Part shown: piece by piece, positions 7,894 to 15,925 of the stretch | How the letters are laid out: each line of letters starts with the position of its first letter | Position numbering within the stretch: position 1 is the first letter of the stretch | Source: Actinoplanes philippinensis | Lineage (GTDB): Bacteria; Actinomycetota; Actinomycetes; Mycobacteriales; Micromonosporaceae | Assembly (NCBI RefSeq): GCF_900113015.1 | Contig: NZ_FONV01000038.1 | Coordinates: 1-38,616, forward strand | Length of the DNA: 38,616 bases | Direction of reading: 5' to 3' | Notes under the pieces: generated by a model | The model's input: only the letters and a program-made list of their open reading frames with translations | Databases searched by the model: none | What the model was told of the DNA's origin: nothing | Program-made: the position numbers and the translations under genes

Positions 7894-7906
7894 CGTGAAC
7901 ATCACG
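7894..7906. promoter_or_regulatory. Inverted repeat CGTGA-N3-TCACG in divergent promoter
   Basis: CGTGA at 7894-7898 and TCACG at 7902-7906 form a perfect 5+5 repeat around ACA, 53 bases upstream of the hydrolase start and nearer that gene than the transporter. It is a candidate second site for the response regulator or a repressor. Confidence 0.35.
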
Positions 7907-7931
7907 GTCGCTGAATACGCCCATCGGCGGC

Positions 7932-7947
7932 GGGAGATCGATCTCCC
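7932..7947. promoter_or_regulatory. Perfect 16-bp palindrome between hydrolase operon and MMPL transporter
   Basis: GGGAGATC followed directly by its complement GATCTCCC. It lies in the 151-base divergent gap (7842-7992), about 90 bases from the hydrolase start and 46 from the transporter frame. A perfect palindrome of this size in a divergent promoter is a likely operator. The nearest regulator is the LuxR response regulator of the hydrolase operon. Confidence 0.55.
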
Positions 7948-7992
7948 TCTCACGGGGGAGACGCGGCCCCTCCGCGGTGTGACGACTCGGGG

Positions 7993-10134
7993 TTGTCCGG
8001 ACGCGACGCTGTGGCGGTGAAGATTTCCCTGAACCGGGCCGTCGCCCGGTGGAGCATCCGCCGTCCGTGGACCGCTGTCGGCCTGTGGCTGGCGTTCGTG
8101 GCCGGCTGCCTGGCGATCGGCGCGTTCGTCCCGGCCCGGACCGCGACCGCGCTGGAGACCGGTGTGGGCGAGGCCTCGCGGGCCGCGGTCATGCTGCGTG
8201 ACGCGGGCCTGACCGCCGGGGCGACCGAGAGTGTCCTGATCACCGCTCGGGACGGCGTCCTCGACCTGGGTCTCGCCCGGACCGCCGCCGCGGCCGCGTC
8301 CGGGCGGATGAGCGGCCTGGCCGAGGTCGCCCAGGTCGGGGTTCCGATCACCGCCGACGACGGCAGCGCCGTGCTGCTGCCGGTGGTGATGTCCGGTGAC
8401 CCGGACACCGCTGCCGACCGGCTCGCCCCGCTGCGCGCCGCCACCACAGGGGTCGCCGCCCAGTTCCCCGCACTGCGGATCGAACAGGCCGGCACCGCCT
8501 CCCTCACCGAGGGACTCGCCGCCCTGAGCGCCGGCGACCTCGGGCGGGCCGAGGTGATCAGCCTGCCGGTGACCCTGCTGATCCTGCTCGTCGTGTTCGG
8601 AGCGCTGCTCGCCGCGGGCGTACCCGTCCTGTTGGGCCTGTCCGCCGTCGCCGCCTCGCTCGGCCTCTCCGCCCTCGTCTCCCACCTGCTGCCCGCCACC
8701 GGCACCACGTCGGCGATGGTGCTGCTGATGGGCATGGCCGTCGGCGTCGACTACTCGCTGTTCTACGTCAAGCGCTACCGCGAGGAACGCGCCCGGTCCC
8801 ACGGGCACACCGACGCCGTCACCGTCGCCGTCGAGACCTCGGGCCACTCCGTCCTCGTCTCCGGCATCGCCGTCATCGTCGCCATGCTCGGACTGTTCCT
8901 CGTCCGCGACGCCACGTTCTCCTCCCTGGCCGCGAACTCCGCCCTCGTCGTCGTGGTCGCCATGCTCGGCTCGATGACCGTGCTGCCGGCGCTGCTCGCC
9001 GGACTCGGCCGGGCCATGGACCGCCCGCGCATCCCGGTCCTGTGGCGGCTGGCGACCAGCACCCGTACCCCGTGGTTCTGGCCGGCGGTCCTGCGGCCGT
9101 CGCTGCGCCGCCCACTGCTCACCCTCACCGTCGTGGTCCTCGGACTGCTCGCCGTCGCCGCCCCGGCGCTGGACATGACCTTGCGAGCCCCCGACCTCGG
9201 CGCCCTTCCCCGCGCCGTCCCCGAAGTCGCCACCCTGCACCGCATCACCGCCGCGTTCCCCGACGACCGGGCCGCCCACCAGATCGTCGTGGCCGCCGAC
9301 CCGGCCCGGGCGGGCGCCGTCGAACAACGGCTACGGGCGCTGGACGGCGCGGGTGTCATCCGTACCTCCGCCGACCGAAGCGTTCAGGAGCTGACCCTGA
9401 CCACCGCCGCCGAAGCCGGCACGCCCGCAGCCCGCCGACAGGTCACCGAACTGCGGCGACGACTGCCCGAGACGCTGCACGGGCTGGACGCCACCTGGGC
9501 TGTCGGCGGCGAGACCGCCACCGACATGGACTACGCCGCCAACCTCGACCGGGCGCTGCCCTGGGTCGCCGGTTTCATCCTGATCGCCACCTCGGCCGTG
9601 ATCATCGTCGCGTTCCGGTCCCTGGTGCTGGCCGTGGTCACCACGATCAGCAACCTGCTCTCGGCCGGCGCCGCGTTCGGCGTCATCACCCTGATCTTCC
9701 AGACCATCGGCGGCGGGTACGTGGTCAGCTTCATCCCGTTGTTCGCCTTCGCCGTGCTGTCCGGGCTGTCCATGGACTACCACGTCTTCGTCCTCACCCG
9801 GATGCGCGAGCTGGTCGCCGAAGGACTCCCGGCCAGGGCGGCGGTCGCCCGCGGCATCACCGAATCCGCCGGTACGGTCACCGGCGCCGCCGTCGTCATG
9901 GTCTCGGTCTTCAGCATCTTCATCCTCGGCCACGGCATCGAGTTCAAACAGCTCGGTGTGGGCCTGTCCACCGCGATCCTGATCGACGCCCTGGTCATCC
10001 GCGCCCTGGTGCTCCCCGCGGCCCTGACCCTGTGCGGCCGCTGGACCTGGTGGCCCTCGCGCGCCGCGACCCGCACAGCCCCGGCCCGTGATGTGGCGAC
10101 GGTCTCGGCGGCGCTCGTTTCGCCTCCTCTGTGA
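7993..10134 (+). CDS. MMPL/RND-family transporter
   Basis: A protein of up to 713 residues with the duplicated MMPL architecture: a helix near the N-terminus (WTAVGLWLAFVAGCLAIGAF), a soluble loop, a bundle of five to six helices with GMAVGVDYSLFYVKRYREER, then a second helix, loop and bundle with SGLSMDYHVFVLTRMRE. The conserved Asp-Tyr pairs (VDYS, MDYH) are the proton-relay signature of MmpL proteins, which export lipids, glycolipids or hydrophobic compounds using proton flow. The start is unsure: TTG 7993, GTG 8011 or GTG 8017; the last matches family N-termini best, and none has a strong ribosome binding site. It is divergent from the hydrolase and two-component operon. Confidence 0.9.
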   Translation: MSGRDAVAVKISLNRAVARWSIRRPWTAVGLWLAFVAGCLAIGAFVPARTATALETGVGEASRAAVMLRDAGLTAGATESVLITARDGVLDLGLARTAAAAASGRMSGLAEVAQVGVPITADDGSAVLLPVVMSGDPDTAADRLAPLRAATTGVAAQFPALRIEQAGTASLTEGLAALSAGDLGRAEVISLPVTLLILLVVFGALLAAGVPVLLGLSAVAASLGLSALVSHLLPATGTTSAMVLLMGMAVGVDYSLFYVKRYREERARSHGHTDAVTVAVETSGHSVLVSGIAVIVAMLGLFLVRDATFSSLAANSALVVVVAMLGSMTVLPALLAGLGRAMDRPRIPVLWRLATSTRTPWFWPAVLRPSLRRPLLTLTVVVLGLLAVAAPALDMTLRAPDLGALPRAVPEVATLHRITAAFPDDRAAHQIVVAADPARAGAVEQRLRALDGAGVIRTSADRSVQELTLTTAAEAGTPAARRQVTELRRRLPETLHGLDATWAVGGETATDMDYAANLDRALPWVAGFILIATSAVIIVAFRSLVLAVVTTISNLLSAGAAFGVITLIFQTIGGGYVVSFIPLFAFAVLSGLSMDYHVFVLTRMRELVAEGLPARAAVARGITESAGTVTGAAVVMVSVFSIFILGHGIEFKQLGVGLSTAILIDALVIRALVLPAALTLCGRWTWWPSRAATRTAPARDVATVSAALVSPPL

Positions 10135-10173
10135 CGGGTAGTGCGAGGACACCTTGAGTGGAGGAGAAGCATC

Positions 10174-10638
10174 GTGAGCACCGTTACCGAGTCCGTGGAC
10201 GTGAACGTGCCGATTCGCACGGCCTACAACCAGTGGACCCAGTTCGAGGACTTCCCGAAGTTCATGGACGGCGTCGAGTCGATCGTGCAGGGCGGCGATC
10301 GGCGTACCCACTGGGTGACCAAGGTGGCCGGCCAGACGCGTGAGTTCGACGCGGAGATCACGGAGCAGCACCCCGACGAGCGGGTGGCGTGGAAGAGCGT
10401 CGGCGGCGACACCAAGCACGCCGGTGTCGTCACGTTCCACCGCCTCTCCGACGCCGAGACGCGGGTGACGATCCAGCTCGACTGGGAGCCCGAAGGCATC
10501 GCGGAGAAGGTGGGCAGCGCCGTCGGCGTCGACAGCCACCAGGTGAAGGCCGACGCCAAGCGGTTCAAGGAGTTCATCGAGAACCGCGGCACCGCCACCG
10601 GCGCCTGGCGCGGCGACGTGGACCGGCCCGGCATCTGA
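10174..10638 (+). CDS. SRPBCC-fold protein (polyketide cyclase/dehydrase family)
   Basis: A 154-residue cytoplasmic START-like protein. MSTVTESVDVNVPIRTAYNQWTQFEDFPKFM is the classic opening strand and helix of the cyclase/lipid-transport family, followed by WKSVGG and a long C-terminal helix (KADAKRFKEFIENR). The fold makes a hydrophobic pocket, but the ligand is not predictable. The start is GTG 10174, fixed by a strong GAGGAGAAG at 10161-10169. It lies 39 bases after the MMPL gene and may be co-transcribed, which would suit a hydrophobic cargo binder. It ends 11 bases before the large hairpin shared with the jet operon. Confidence 0.88.
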   Translation: MSTVTESVDVNVPIRTAYNQWTQFEDFPKFMDGVESIVQGGDRRTHWVTKVAGQTREFDAEITEQHPDERVAWKSVGGDTKHAGVVTFHRLSDAETRVTIQLDWEPEGIAEKVGSAVGVDSHQVKADAKRFKEFIENRGTATGAWRGDVDRPGI

Positions 10639-10649
10639 TCAGCGACGCA

Positions 10650-10696
10650 GCACACGGCAGCGGCCGGCGCGATGCGCGCCGGCCGCTGCTGTGTGC
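10650..10696. terminator. Long bidirectional hairpin ending SRPBCC gene and jet operon
   Basis: Arms 10650-10671 and 10675-10696 pair over 22 positions, with one G-T wobble (10656/10690) and a 3-base loop. It sits between the plus-strand SRPBCC stop (10638) and the minus-strand jetD stop (10720). No T tract follows in either direction. It is the strongest hairpin seen in the window and probably insulates the defence operon from read-through. Confidence 0.75.
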
Positions 10697-10719
10697 AACG
10701 GCTGGAGGCTGCACCTCGA

Positions 10720-11925
10720 TCATCCGGGGGGATCGTCGTCGTCCACGATCCGCAGGAGACGGGTGGCGGCGTCGGTGAGCGGAATGGCTTCCTGCTCGAT
10801 GCGGCGGAACGGGGTGGGGCCCGCGGTCGCGATGGTGTGGTAGCCGATCGTCTCGGCCTCGGTCAGGTGCGGCAGCGGCTCCGACGACGGCTTGAGCGGC
10901 CGGCCCGCCTTGTCGTGGTTGACGCCGTGCGCCGAGTATCGGTGCAGGTCGGTCGCGTCCATCAGGATGGAGGCGACGTGCTTGGCCGGTGCGCCGTCCG
11001 GTGCGGGCCGGGCCAGGGCGGCGCGGAAGTGGTCGAGGATCGCGTAGCCGTCGGCGTCGATGTCGCCCCAGTAGAGGACGTGTTCCGCGGCACGCAGCCA
11101 GGGCACGTCGGCGAGCAGGGCGGCGGCGGCCTTGCCACCTCCCTCGACCACGATCGTGTCGCTGACCGGCGGGAACCAGAGGCGGCAGTCGCGGTTCTCG
11201 ACGACGAGGACGACACGCGGCCGGTAGGCGATGTCGTGGACGTCGCCGGTGGTCCAGGCGTCGTGCCGGCGCCGGCCCGTCGCGGCGTACCCCGGATCGA
11301 CGTAGGTCAGGTGGATGACGGTGAGCCGCGGGCGGACCTCGTCGCGGACGTCGCGTCCGGCGACGTCGCGCAGCAGCGCGCCGTGGTTGTCCAGCCATTT
11401 GGTGTGCATGCCGGGCACCGGGAGCTGCCGCAGCGTCCAGTCACCGGCGTCGGGGTGCTCGCGCAGCCAGTTCACCGCGCTGACCAGGACCTCCGTGTCG
11501 TTGTCGCGCAGCGCGTAGGCGGCTTTCAGCAGGGCCGGGGTGAGCGCCGCTCCGGCGGCTCGCAGGTTCGACGCCAGCGCACGGGCGCGGGTGATGTCGA
11601 CGATCCCGGCGCCGTCGGCGAGGGCGACGGCGCCGTCCAGGTCGGCCCGGAGCACGGCCGGATAGTCCCCGGTGACCCCTCGGACGGTCACCGGCTTGCG
11701 GACGACCTCGACACCGCCGGGCAGCTGGCCGCAGAAGTCGCGCCACTGCATGTGCCACTGGTGCCAGGTGGGGTACCCGAGCCGCTGGACGGCCGGGCCG
11801 TTGGTCACTCCCGGGCGCAGCGGAACGGTGAACACGTGCTCCGCGCACACCGCATGCGGCCACTTCTGTGCGAGCTTGCGGCGCAGGGCGGCGACGGCGT
11901 CCGGTGGGCTGACGAGCGGGCTCAT
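10720..11925 (-). CDS. jetD: JetD, Wadjet nuclease (DUF3322 + DUF2220, Toprim)
   Basis: A 401-residue protein. The N-terminal part (LRRKLAQKWPHAVCAEHVFTVPLRPG, about residues 10-180) matches DUF3322 and the C-terminal part matches DUF2220. Toprim-like features are RVVLVVENRD (catalytic Glu region), IVVEGGGKAAAALL and LYWGDIDADGYAIL, whose DxD pair binds the metal. In Wadjet systems JetD cuts circular plasmid DNA after JetABC has extruded it into a loop; it resembles the topoisomerase VI A subunit. The ATG at 11925 overlaps the jetC stop as ATGA, so translation is coupled. The longer frame upstream is jetC shadow. All key motifs look intact. Confidence 0.93.
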   Translation of the reverse strand: MSPLVSPPDAVAALRRKLAQKWPHAVCAEHVFTVPLRPGVTNGPAVQRLGYPTWHQWHMQWRDFCGQLPGGVEVVRKPVTVRGVTGDYPAVLRADLDGAVALADGAGIVDITRARALASNLRAAGAALTPALLKAAYALRDNDTEVLVSAVNWLREHPDAGDWTLRQLPVPGMHTKWLDNHGALLRDVAGRDVRDEVRPRLTVIHLTYVDPGYAATGRRRHDAWTTGDVHDIAYRPRVVLVVENRDCRLWFPPVSDTIVVEGGGKAAAALLADVPWLRAAEHVLYWGDIDADGYAILDHFRAALARPAPDGAPAKHVASILMDATDLHRYSAHGVNHDKAGRPLKPSSEPLPHLTEAETIGYHTIATAGPTPFRRIEQEAIPLTDAATRLLRIVDDDDPPG

Positions 11926-14900
11926 GCGTCGGCGACCCCCACCAGGGGCTTGGCCCAGGATCGGCCGTGGGCGTTCTTGAGGATCAGGTATTCGGCGTCC
12001 ACGTGCGGTTCGATCGCGCTGTGCTTGTCGTTCGGGGCGCCGATGATCAGCTGGAAACCCAGTCCCCGCCACGCGCCGATGGCACGGCCGGTGAAATGCG
12101 CATCGGCCTTGATCAGCGCCTCGTCGAGAAAAACAGGGGCATAACGCGGGCGTACGGCCCCCGCGTCGCCCAGCTGGTACCGCAGGGCGGCCCCGACGAT
12201 GAAGGCGACCAGCTCCTGCGACTCGCCGCCGGACTTCTCGCCGATGTGGTCGTACACGGCCACGTGCGTACCGTCGAGGTCGATCTTCTCCGCGCTGATC
12301 CGGACGTGGTTACGCACGTCGACGAGGTCGGCGAAATCGGGCGCGGTACGGCGGATGCGGTCGATCACCTTGGACATCCGGTGATACGCGCGTTCGCGTT
12401 CGTCGTCGGTCGCCGCCTGGTCGATGACGGCCCGTACGTCACGCAGCTCCTTGCGGAACCGGGCACGCGCTGTCGAGTGGCTCTCCTGCGGGTCGATGCG
12501 CAGCCGGTGGTCGTCGTCGGCGAACGGCAGCGCGGCGAGGATCCGGTTGACCGGGTCGATACGGTCGCGGATCTCGCGTACGGCCGCGGCGAGCTCGCTG
12601 TCCAGGCCGGTCAGGTCGTTGCCGGAGAGGTTGAGCAGACTGTCGCGCCATTCGGTTTCCAGCTCGTGCAGGCCGCTGGTCTCCAGGTCGGTGAGCAGGT
12701 GGTCGAAGTCGCGGTAGGAGGCGTCCGGGTCGTCGCCGAGGTTCGGGTTCGGCCAGCGTTCGAGGAACGTCGAGAACGTGTCGTGCAGGGCCTTGCGGGA
12801 CCGGCCGATCGCGTCGGTGGCGGCTTGCCGCTCAGCACGCAGCCGTTCGGTGGCGCCTCGGACCGCCGCGTCGAACCGGGCGAGCACGTCCGCCGCCGTG
12901 GCGCTGCCGGGGTCGCTGTCGAAGAGGGTCTCCAGGTACTCGCGGTGCTCGGCGCTGAGGTCGGCGCCCGCATCGGCGGCCACGTCGAGTGCCCGCTGGG
13001 CGCTGTCCACCTCGTCGACGGTCGACGCCCACGTCTCGCCGAGCGCCTTCACTGTCTCCTTCTGCCGGCCGACACGCTCGGTCAACTCTCTGACCTGCTG
13101 CTTGAGGCCGTCCCATTGGTGCTGAAGCTGGTCGATCTCGGGATTGCCGGCGCGGATCTCGTCGATGATCCGGGTCCAGCGTCGCTGTTCGGCCCGGACC
13201 GCGTCGACGTCCACCTGATCCCAGGACAGCTCGGTCACCGTCTGGTACGCCGTACGCCGCTCCTCGACCGAGTTGAGGTTCTTCTCCTGCTGCGACGCTT
13301 GCGCGGTGGCGTCGTCGAGGCGCCGGCGGGTGTCGCTGATCCGGTTGTCGAGGTCGGCGAGCATCCGGGTGTTGGTGAAGCCGAGCACGTTGGCCCGGCC
13401 CTGCCCGCCGTGGGCGCCCCGGCCGCCTTCGGAGGTCTGGCCGGTGATGGTGAGCGCCTTGGAGTACTGCGGCAGCAGCCGGGGCGTGTCGACGCAGACG
13501 TACGCGAACCGGCGGGCGAGTTCACTCTTGAGCCAGGCGGTGAACGGCGACGGCCGGTAGTCGAGCCGGCCGGGCAGGGTGTTGGCGTCGAGGCCGACCT
13601 CGTCGCGCAGCCCGGTACGCACGCCTTCGAACTGGACGCGCCGGGCGGTCGGGACCGCGTTGATGGCTTCGCGGAACGTGTTCAGCCGGCCGATGTCGAT
13701 CAGCATGCGCGTGGCGAAACCGCCGAGCGCCAGGTTGAACGCCTCACGCCACGGCTCGAACTCCGTGCGTACCTCGATCAGCTCGCCGACGAACGGCAGG
13801 TCGTCGGGGGTGAGACCGGCGGCCTCGGCGAGTTTCGCGCGGGCCACGTGCAGCTCGGTCGGGATGTTGCCCCGGCGGGTCTTGACCGCGTCGTGTTCGG
13901 CGCGCAGCCGCTTCAGCTCGCGGTCGGCGTCGCTCTTCTGCGCGACGGCCTCGGCGTACGCGGTCTGCGCGGTCTTTCGGGCGTCGACGTCGCCGAGGCT
14001 GCGGTGCGCCGTCTCGACCAGTGCCGCGAACTCGTCACCGGTGGTCACGGTGGCGCCGATCGTGGCGAGCGCCCGGTCCAGCCGTTCGCGGTTGCGTTCG
14101 ACGTCGCCGAGCCGCTGTTCCACGACACGGATCTCGCGTTGTGCGGTGTCCATCCGGTCACCGCCGGACGCGCGGATCGCGTCGGCCACCGTGTCACGCC
14201 GGCCCTCGGCCGCGAGGACCAGGGCCTCGGTCTCGGCGAGTTCGTCGCGGGCGCGGCGGTGCCGCTGGTCCAGGTCGGCCTCGGCCGCACGCAGCAGGTC
14301 GAGGCGGCGTTCGTGACGCCACAGCGCCGCGGGCGACGTCCGGTCGGTGAAGGATCCGATCTCGTCGATCGACTGCAGCCGGTCCACCGCGTCGTCGATG
14401 GTGCGCCGGTGGTCGCGGATCGGGGTCAGGGCCTTCACCTGCTGGCGGGCGGTGATCATCCGGACGCGGGTGCCGGACAGCTCGTCGAACTGCTGGACGA
14501 CCGCGTCGGCGGTGGCCAGCGTCGACGGCTCCTCCAGGACCATCGTCTTGTAGAGGGCGTCGACAGTGGTGATCTGCTGGCCGGCCTGGATCCGGCCCAG
14601 CAGCGCCACCGCCTTGTTGCCGTCGCCGGCGGCGCCGATGCCGAGCGTGGTGTGCAGGCGCGCGGTGAAGTCGCGGTCGGTTTCGCTCCAGGTCAGGCCG
14701 GTGGCCACGACCTCGGCGCGGGCGAGTTTCCGGCTCGCCGGGCCCTCCAGCGTGCGCAGCTGATAGGCGTGGTCGCAGGTGGCACGGACCGCGACGACGT
14801 CGTCGAGGGTGCGTGCCGCCGACGGCACATACCAGGCGCGCAGCGCGGTGAACGCGGCGCCGGTGTGGTCCACCCAGGTCATCGCGATGGCCGACCAGGT

Positions 14901-15260
14901 GTCGCGGCCGTCGCCGCGCAGCACCCGCTGCGTCGTCTCGCCGTCGGTACGTGACTCGTCGAGCTTGCCGCGGGCATAGGAGAGGATGTTGCGCTGGTCC
15001 TTGCCCCGGGGCCGGCCGACCACTCCCCCGTTCGAGGCGCCGTTGAAGGGCGTGGTGTGCGGCATGAGCAACGCGATGTAGGAGTCCATCAGCGTCGACT
15101 TGCCCGACCCGGAACCGCCGCTGAGCAGCGTCGCGCCGGGGGCGAGCCGCAGGTGGTGGTAGCCGTCGTAGCCACCCCAGTTGACCAGTTGCAGGTCCCG
15201 CGCCACCCATTGCTGATTACGCGACGCCGCCGGCACCAGCCCGAACAGCGTGTCGATCAT
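11922..15260 (-). CDS. jetC: JetC, SMC-like ATPase of Wadjet
   Basis: A 1112-residue SMC/MukB-like ATPase, the motor of the Wadjet condensin. Walker A GGSGSGKST is at residues 48-56, the ABC signature SGGESQ at 1010-1015 and Walker B in YAPVFLDEALIKAD near 1040-1053, with the arms between them made of heptad-rich coiled coil (about 290-560 and 660-960) around a hinge-like globular part rich in non-helical sequence (about 470-620). The D-loop/H-loop part follows (QLIIGAPNDKHSAIEPHVD). ATG 15260 lies 2 bases after the jetB stop, and the jetD start overlaps its stop. It loads with JetA and JetB and extrudes DNA loops to sense small circles. Confidence 0.95.
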   Translation of the reverse strand: MIDTLFGLVPAASRNQQWVARDLQLVNWGGYDGYHHLRLAPGATLLSGGSGSGKSTLMDSYIALLMPHTTPFNGASNGGVVGRPRGKDQRNILSYARGKLDESRTDGETTQRVLRGDGRDTWSAIAMTWVDHTGAAFTALRAWYVPSAARTLDDVVAVRATCDHAYQLRTLEGPASRKLARAEVVATGLTWSETDRDFTARLHTTLGIGAAGDGNKAVALLGRIQAGQQITTVDALYKTMVLEEPSTLATADAVVQQFDELSGTRVRMITARQQVKALTPIRDHRRTIDDAVDRLQSIDEIGSFTDRTSPAALWRHERRLDLLRAAEADLDQRHRRARDELAETEALVLAAEGRRDTVADAIRASGGDRMDTAQREIRVVEQRLGDVERNRERLDRALATIGATVTTGDEFAALVETAHRSLGDVDARKTAQTAYAEAVAQKSDADRELKRLRAEHDAVKTRRGNIPTELHVARAKLAEAAGLTPDDLPFVGELIEVRTEFEPWREAFNLALGGFATRMLIDIGRLNTFREAINAVPTARRVQFEGVRTGLRDEVGLDANTLPGRLDYRPSPFTAWLKSELARRFAYVCVDTPRLLPQYSKALTITGQTSEGGRGAHGGQGRANVLGFTNTRMLADLDNRISDTRRRLDDATAQASQQEKNLNSVEERRTAYQTVTELSWDQVDVDAVRAEQRRWTRIIDEIRAGNPEIDQLQHQWDGLKQQVRELTERVGRQKETVKALGETWASTVDEVDSAQRALDVAADAGADLSAEHREYLETLFDSDPGSATAADVLARFDAAVRGATERLRAERQAATDAIGRSRKALHDTFSTFLERWPNPNLGDDPDASYRDFDHLLTDLETSGLHELETEWRDSLLNLSGNDLTGLDSELAAAVREIRDRIDPVNRILAALPFADDDHRLRIDPQESHSTARARFRKELRDVRAVIDQAATDDERERAYHRMSKVIDRIRRTAPDFADLVDVRNHVRISAEKIDLDGTHVAVYDHIGEKSGGESQELVAFIVGAALRYQLGDAGAVRPRYAPVFLDEALIKADAHFTGRAIGAWRGLGFQLIIGAPNDKHSAIEPHVDAEYLILKNAHGRSWAKPLVGVADA

Positions 15261-15262
15261 GC

Positions 15263-15925
15263 TCACGCCGTGGCCTCGTTCCGGTCGCGCAGCCACTCGT
15301 TCAACTCGGCGAGTTTCTCCCTGCTCAACACCACTTCCACCATCGGGGTGATCCGATACCGGCCGGTGGACTCCTCGGCGAGCAGACCCTCGCCGGCCAG
15401 CCGCTGCACCGCGTTGCGGACCTCCTGCTGCCGCCGGGCCAGGTTGTGGTCGTACGGGTCGAAGTAGGTCAGCACGGTCTGCTCCAGCTCCTCGATGTCC
15501 ACCCGCGCGGACGTCTCGCCCGTACCGCGTTCGCGTTGGAAGACGGTCCGCAGGTGTACCAGGACCAGCGTCTCGGCCCGGTTGTACGGGTCGTCCTTGA
15601 GCAGGATCGGCACGTCCAGCTCGACCGACCGCACCTGCTGTTTGTAGGCGACGCCGCGGTCGTGGTCGACGACGAGGCGCACGAACAGGTCGTGCATCCG
15701 CGACTCGATGATCTGCTGGTTCTCCAGCAGCGTGCGCCACTGCGCCGGGTTCTTCTCGGCGAGCAGGAACTTACGCCGCAACAACTGGACCAGCACCCGG
15801 CGTACATCGGCGTCCAGCGTGCCCGCGTCGCCGGCGAACAGCTCGGCCGGATCGTCCTCCATCGAGACCGGATCGATGAATCCGGCCGTCACCCCCGCCG
15901 ACCAGTCGTCGTCCGGCTCACTCAT
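15263..15925 (-). CDS. jetB: JetB, KITE-like subunit of Wadjet (DUF4194)
   Basis: A 220-residue DUF4194 protein, the tandem winged-helix (KITE/MukE-like) subunit that bridges kleisin and SMC heads. Recognisable parts are VRRVLVQLLRRKFLLAEKNP near the N-terminus, HDLFVRLVVDHDRGVAYKQQ in the middle and a C-terminal winged helix ending VVLSREKLAELNEWL. The start ATG 15925 overlaps the end of jetA by 8 bases and it stops 2 bases before jetC, so all four subunits are made from one coupled message. Confidence 0.92.
   Translation of the reverse strand: MSEPDDDWSAGVTAGFIDPVSMEDDPAELFAGDAGTLDADVRRVLVQLLRRKFLLAEKNPAQWRTLLENQQIIESRMHDLFVRLVVDHDRGVAYKQQVRSVELDVPILLKDDPYNRAETLVLVHLRTVFQRERGTGETSARVDIEELEQTVLTYFDPYDHNLARRQQEVRNAVQRLAGEGLLAEESTGRYRITPMVEVVLSREKLAELNEWLRDRNEATA

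Noticed and set aside
11967..14954. A 995-codon open frame on the plus strand opposite jetC
   Set aside because: Its protein is Gly/Val/Arg-rich low complexity with no domain, and it mirrors the high-G+C codon pattern of the intact jetC gene. It is a shadow frame.
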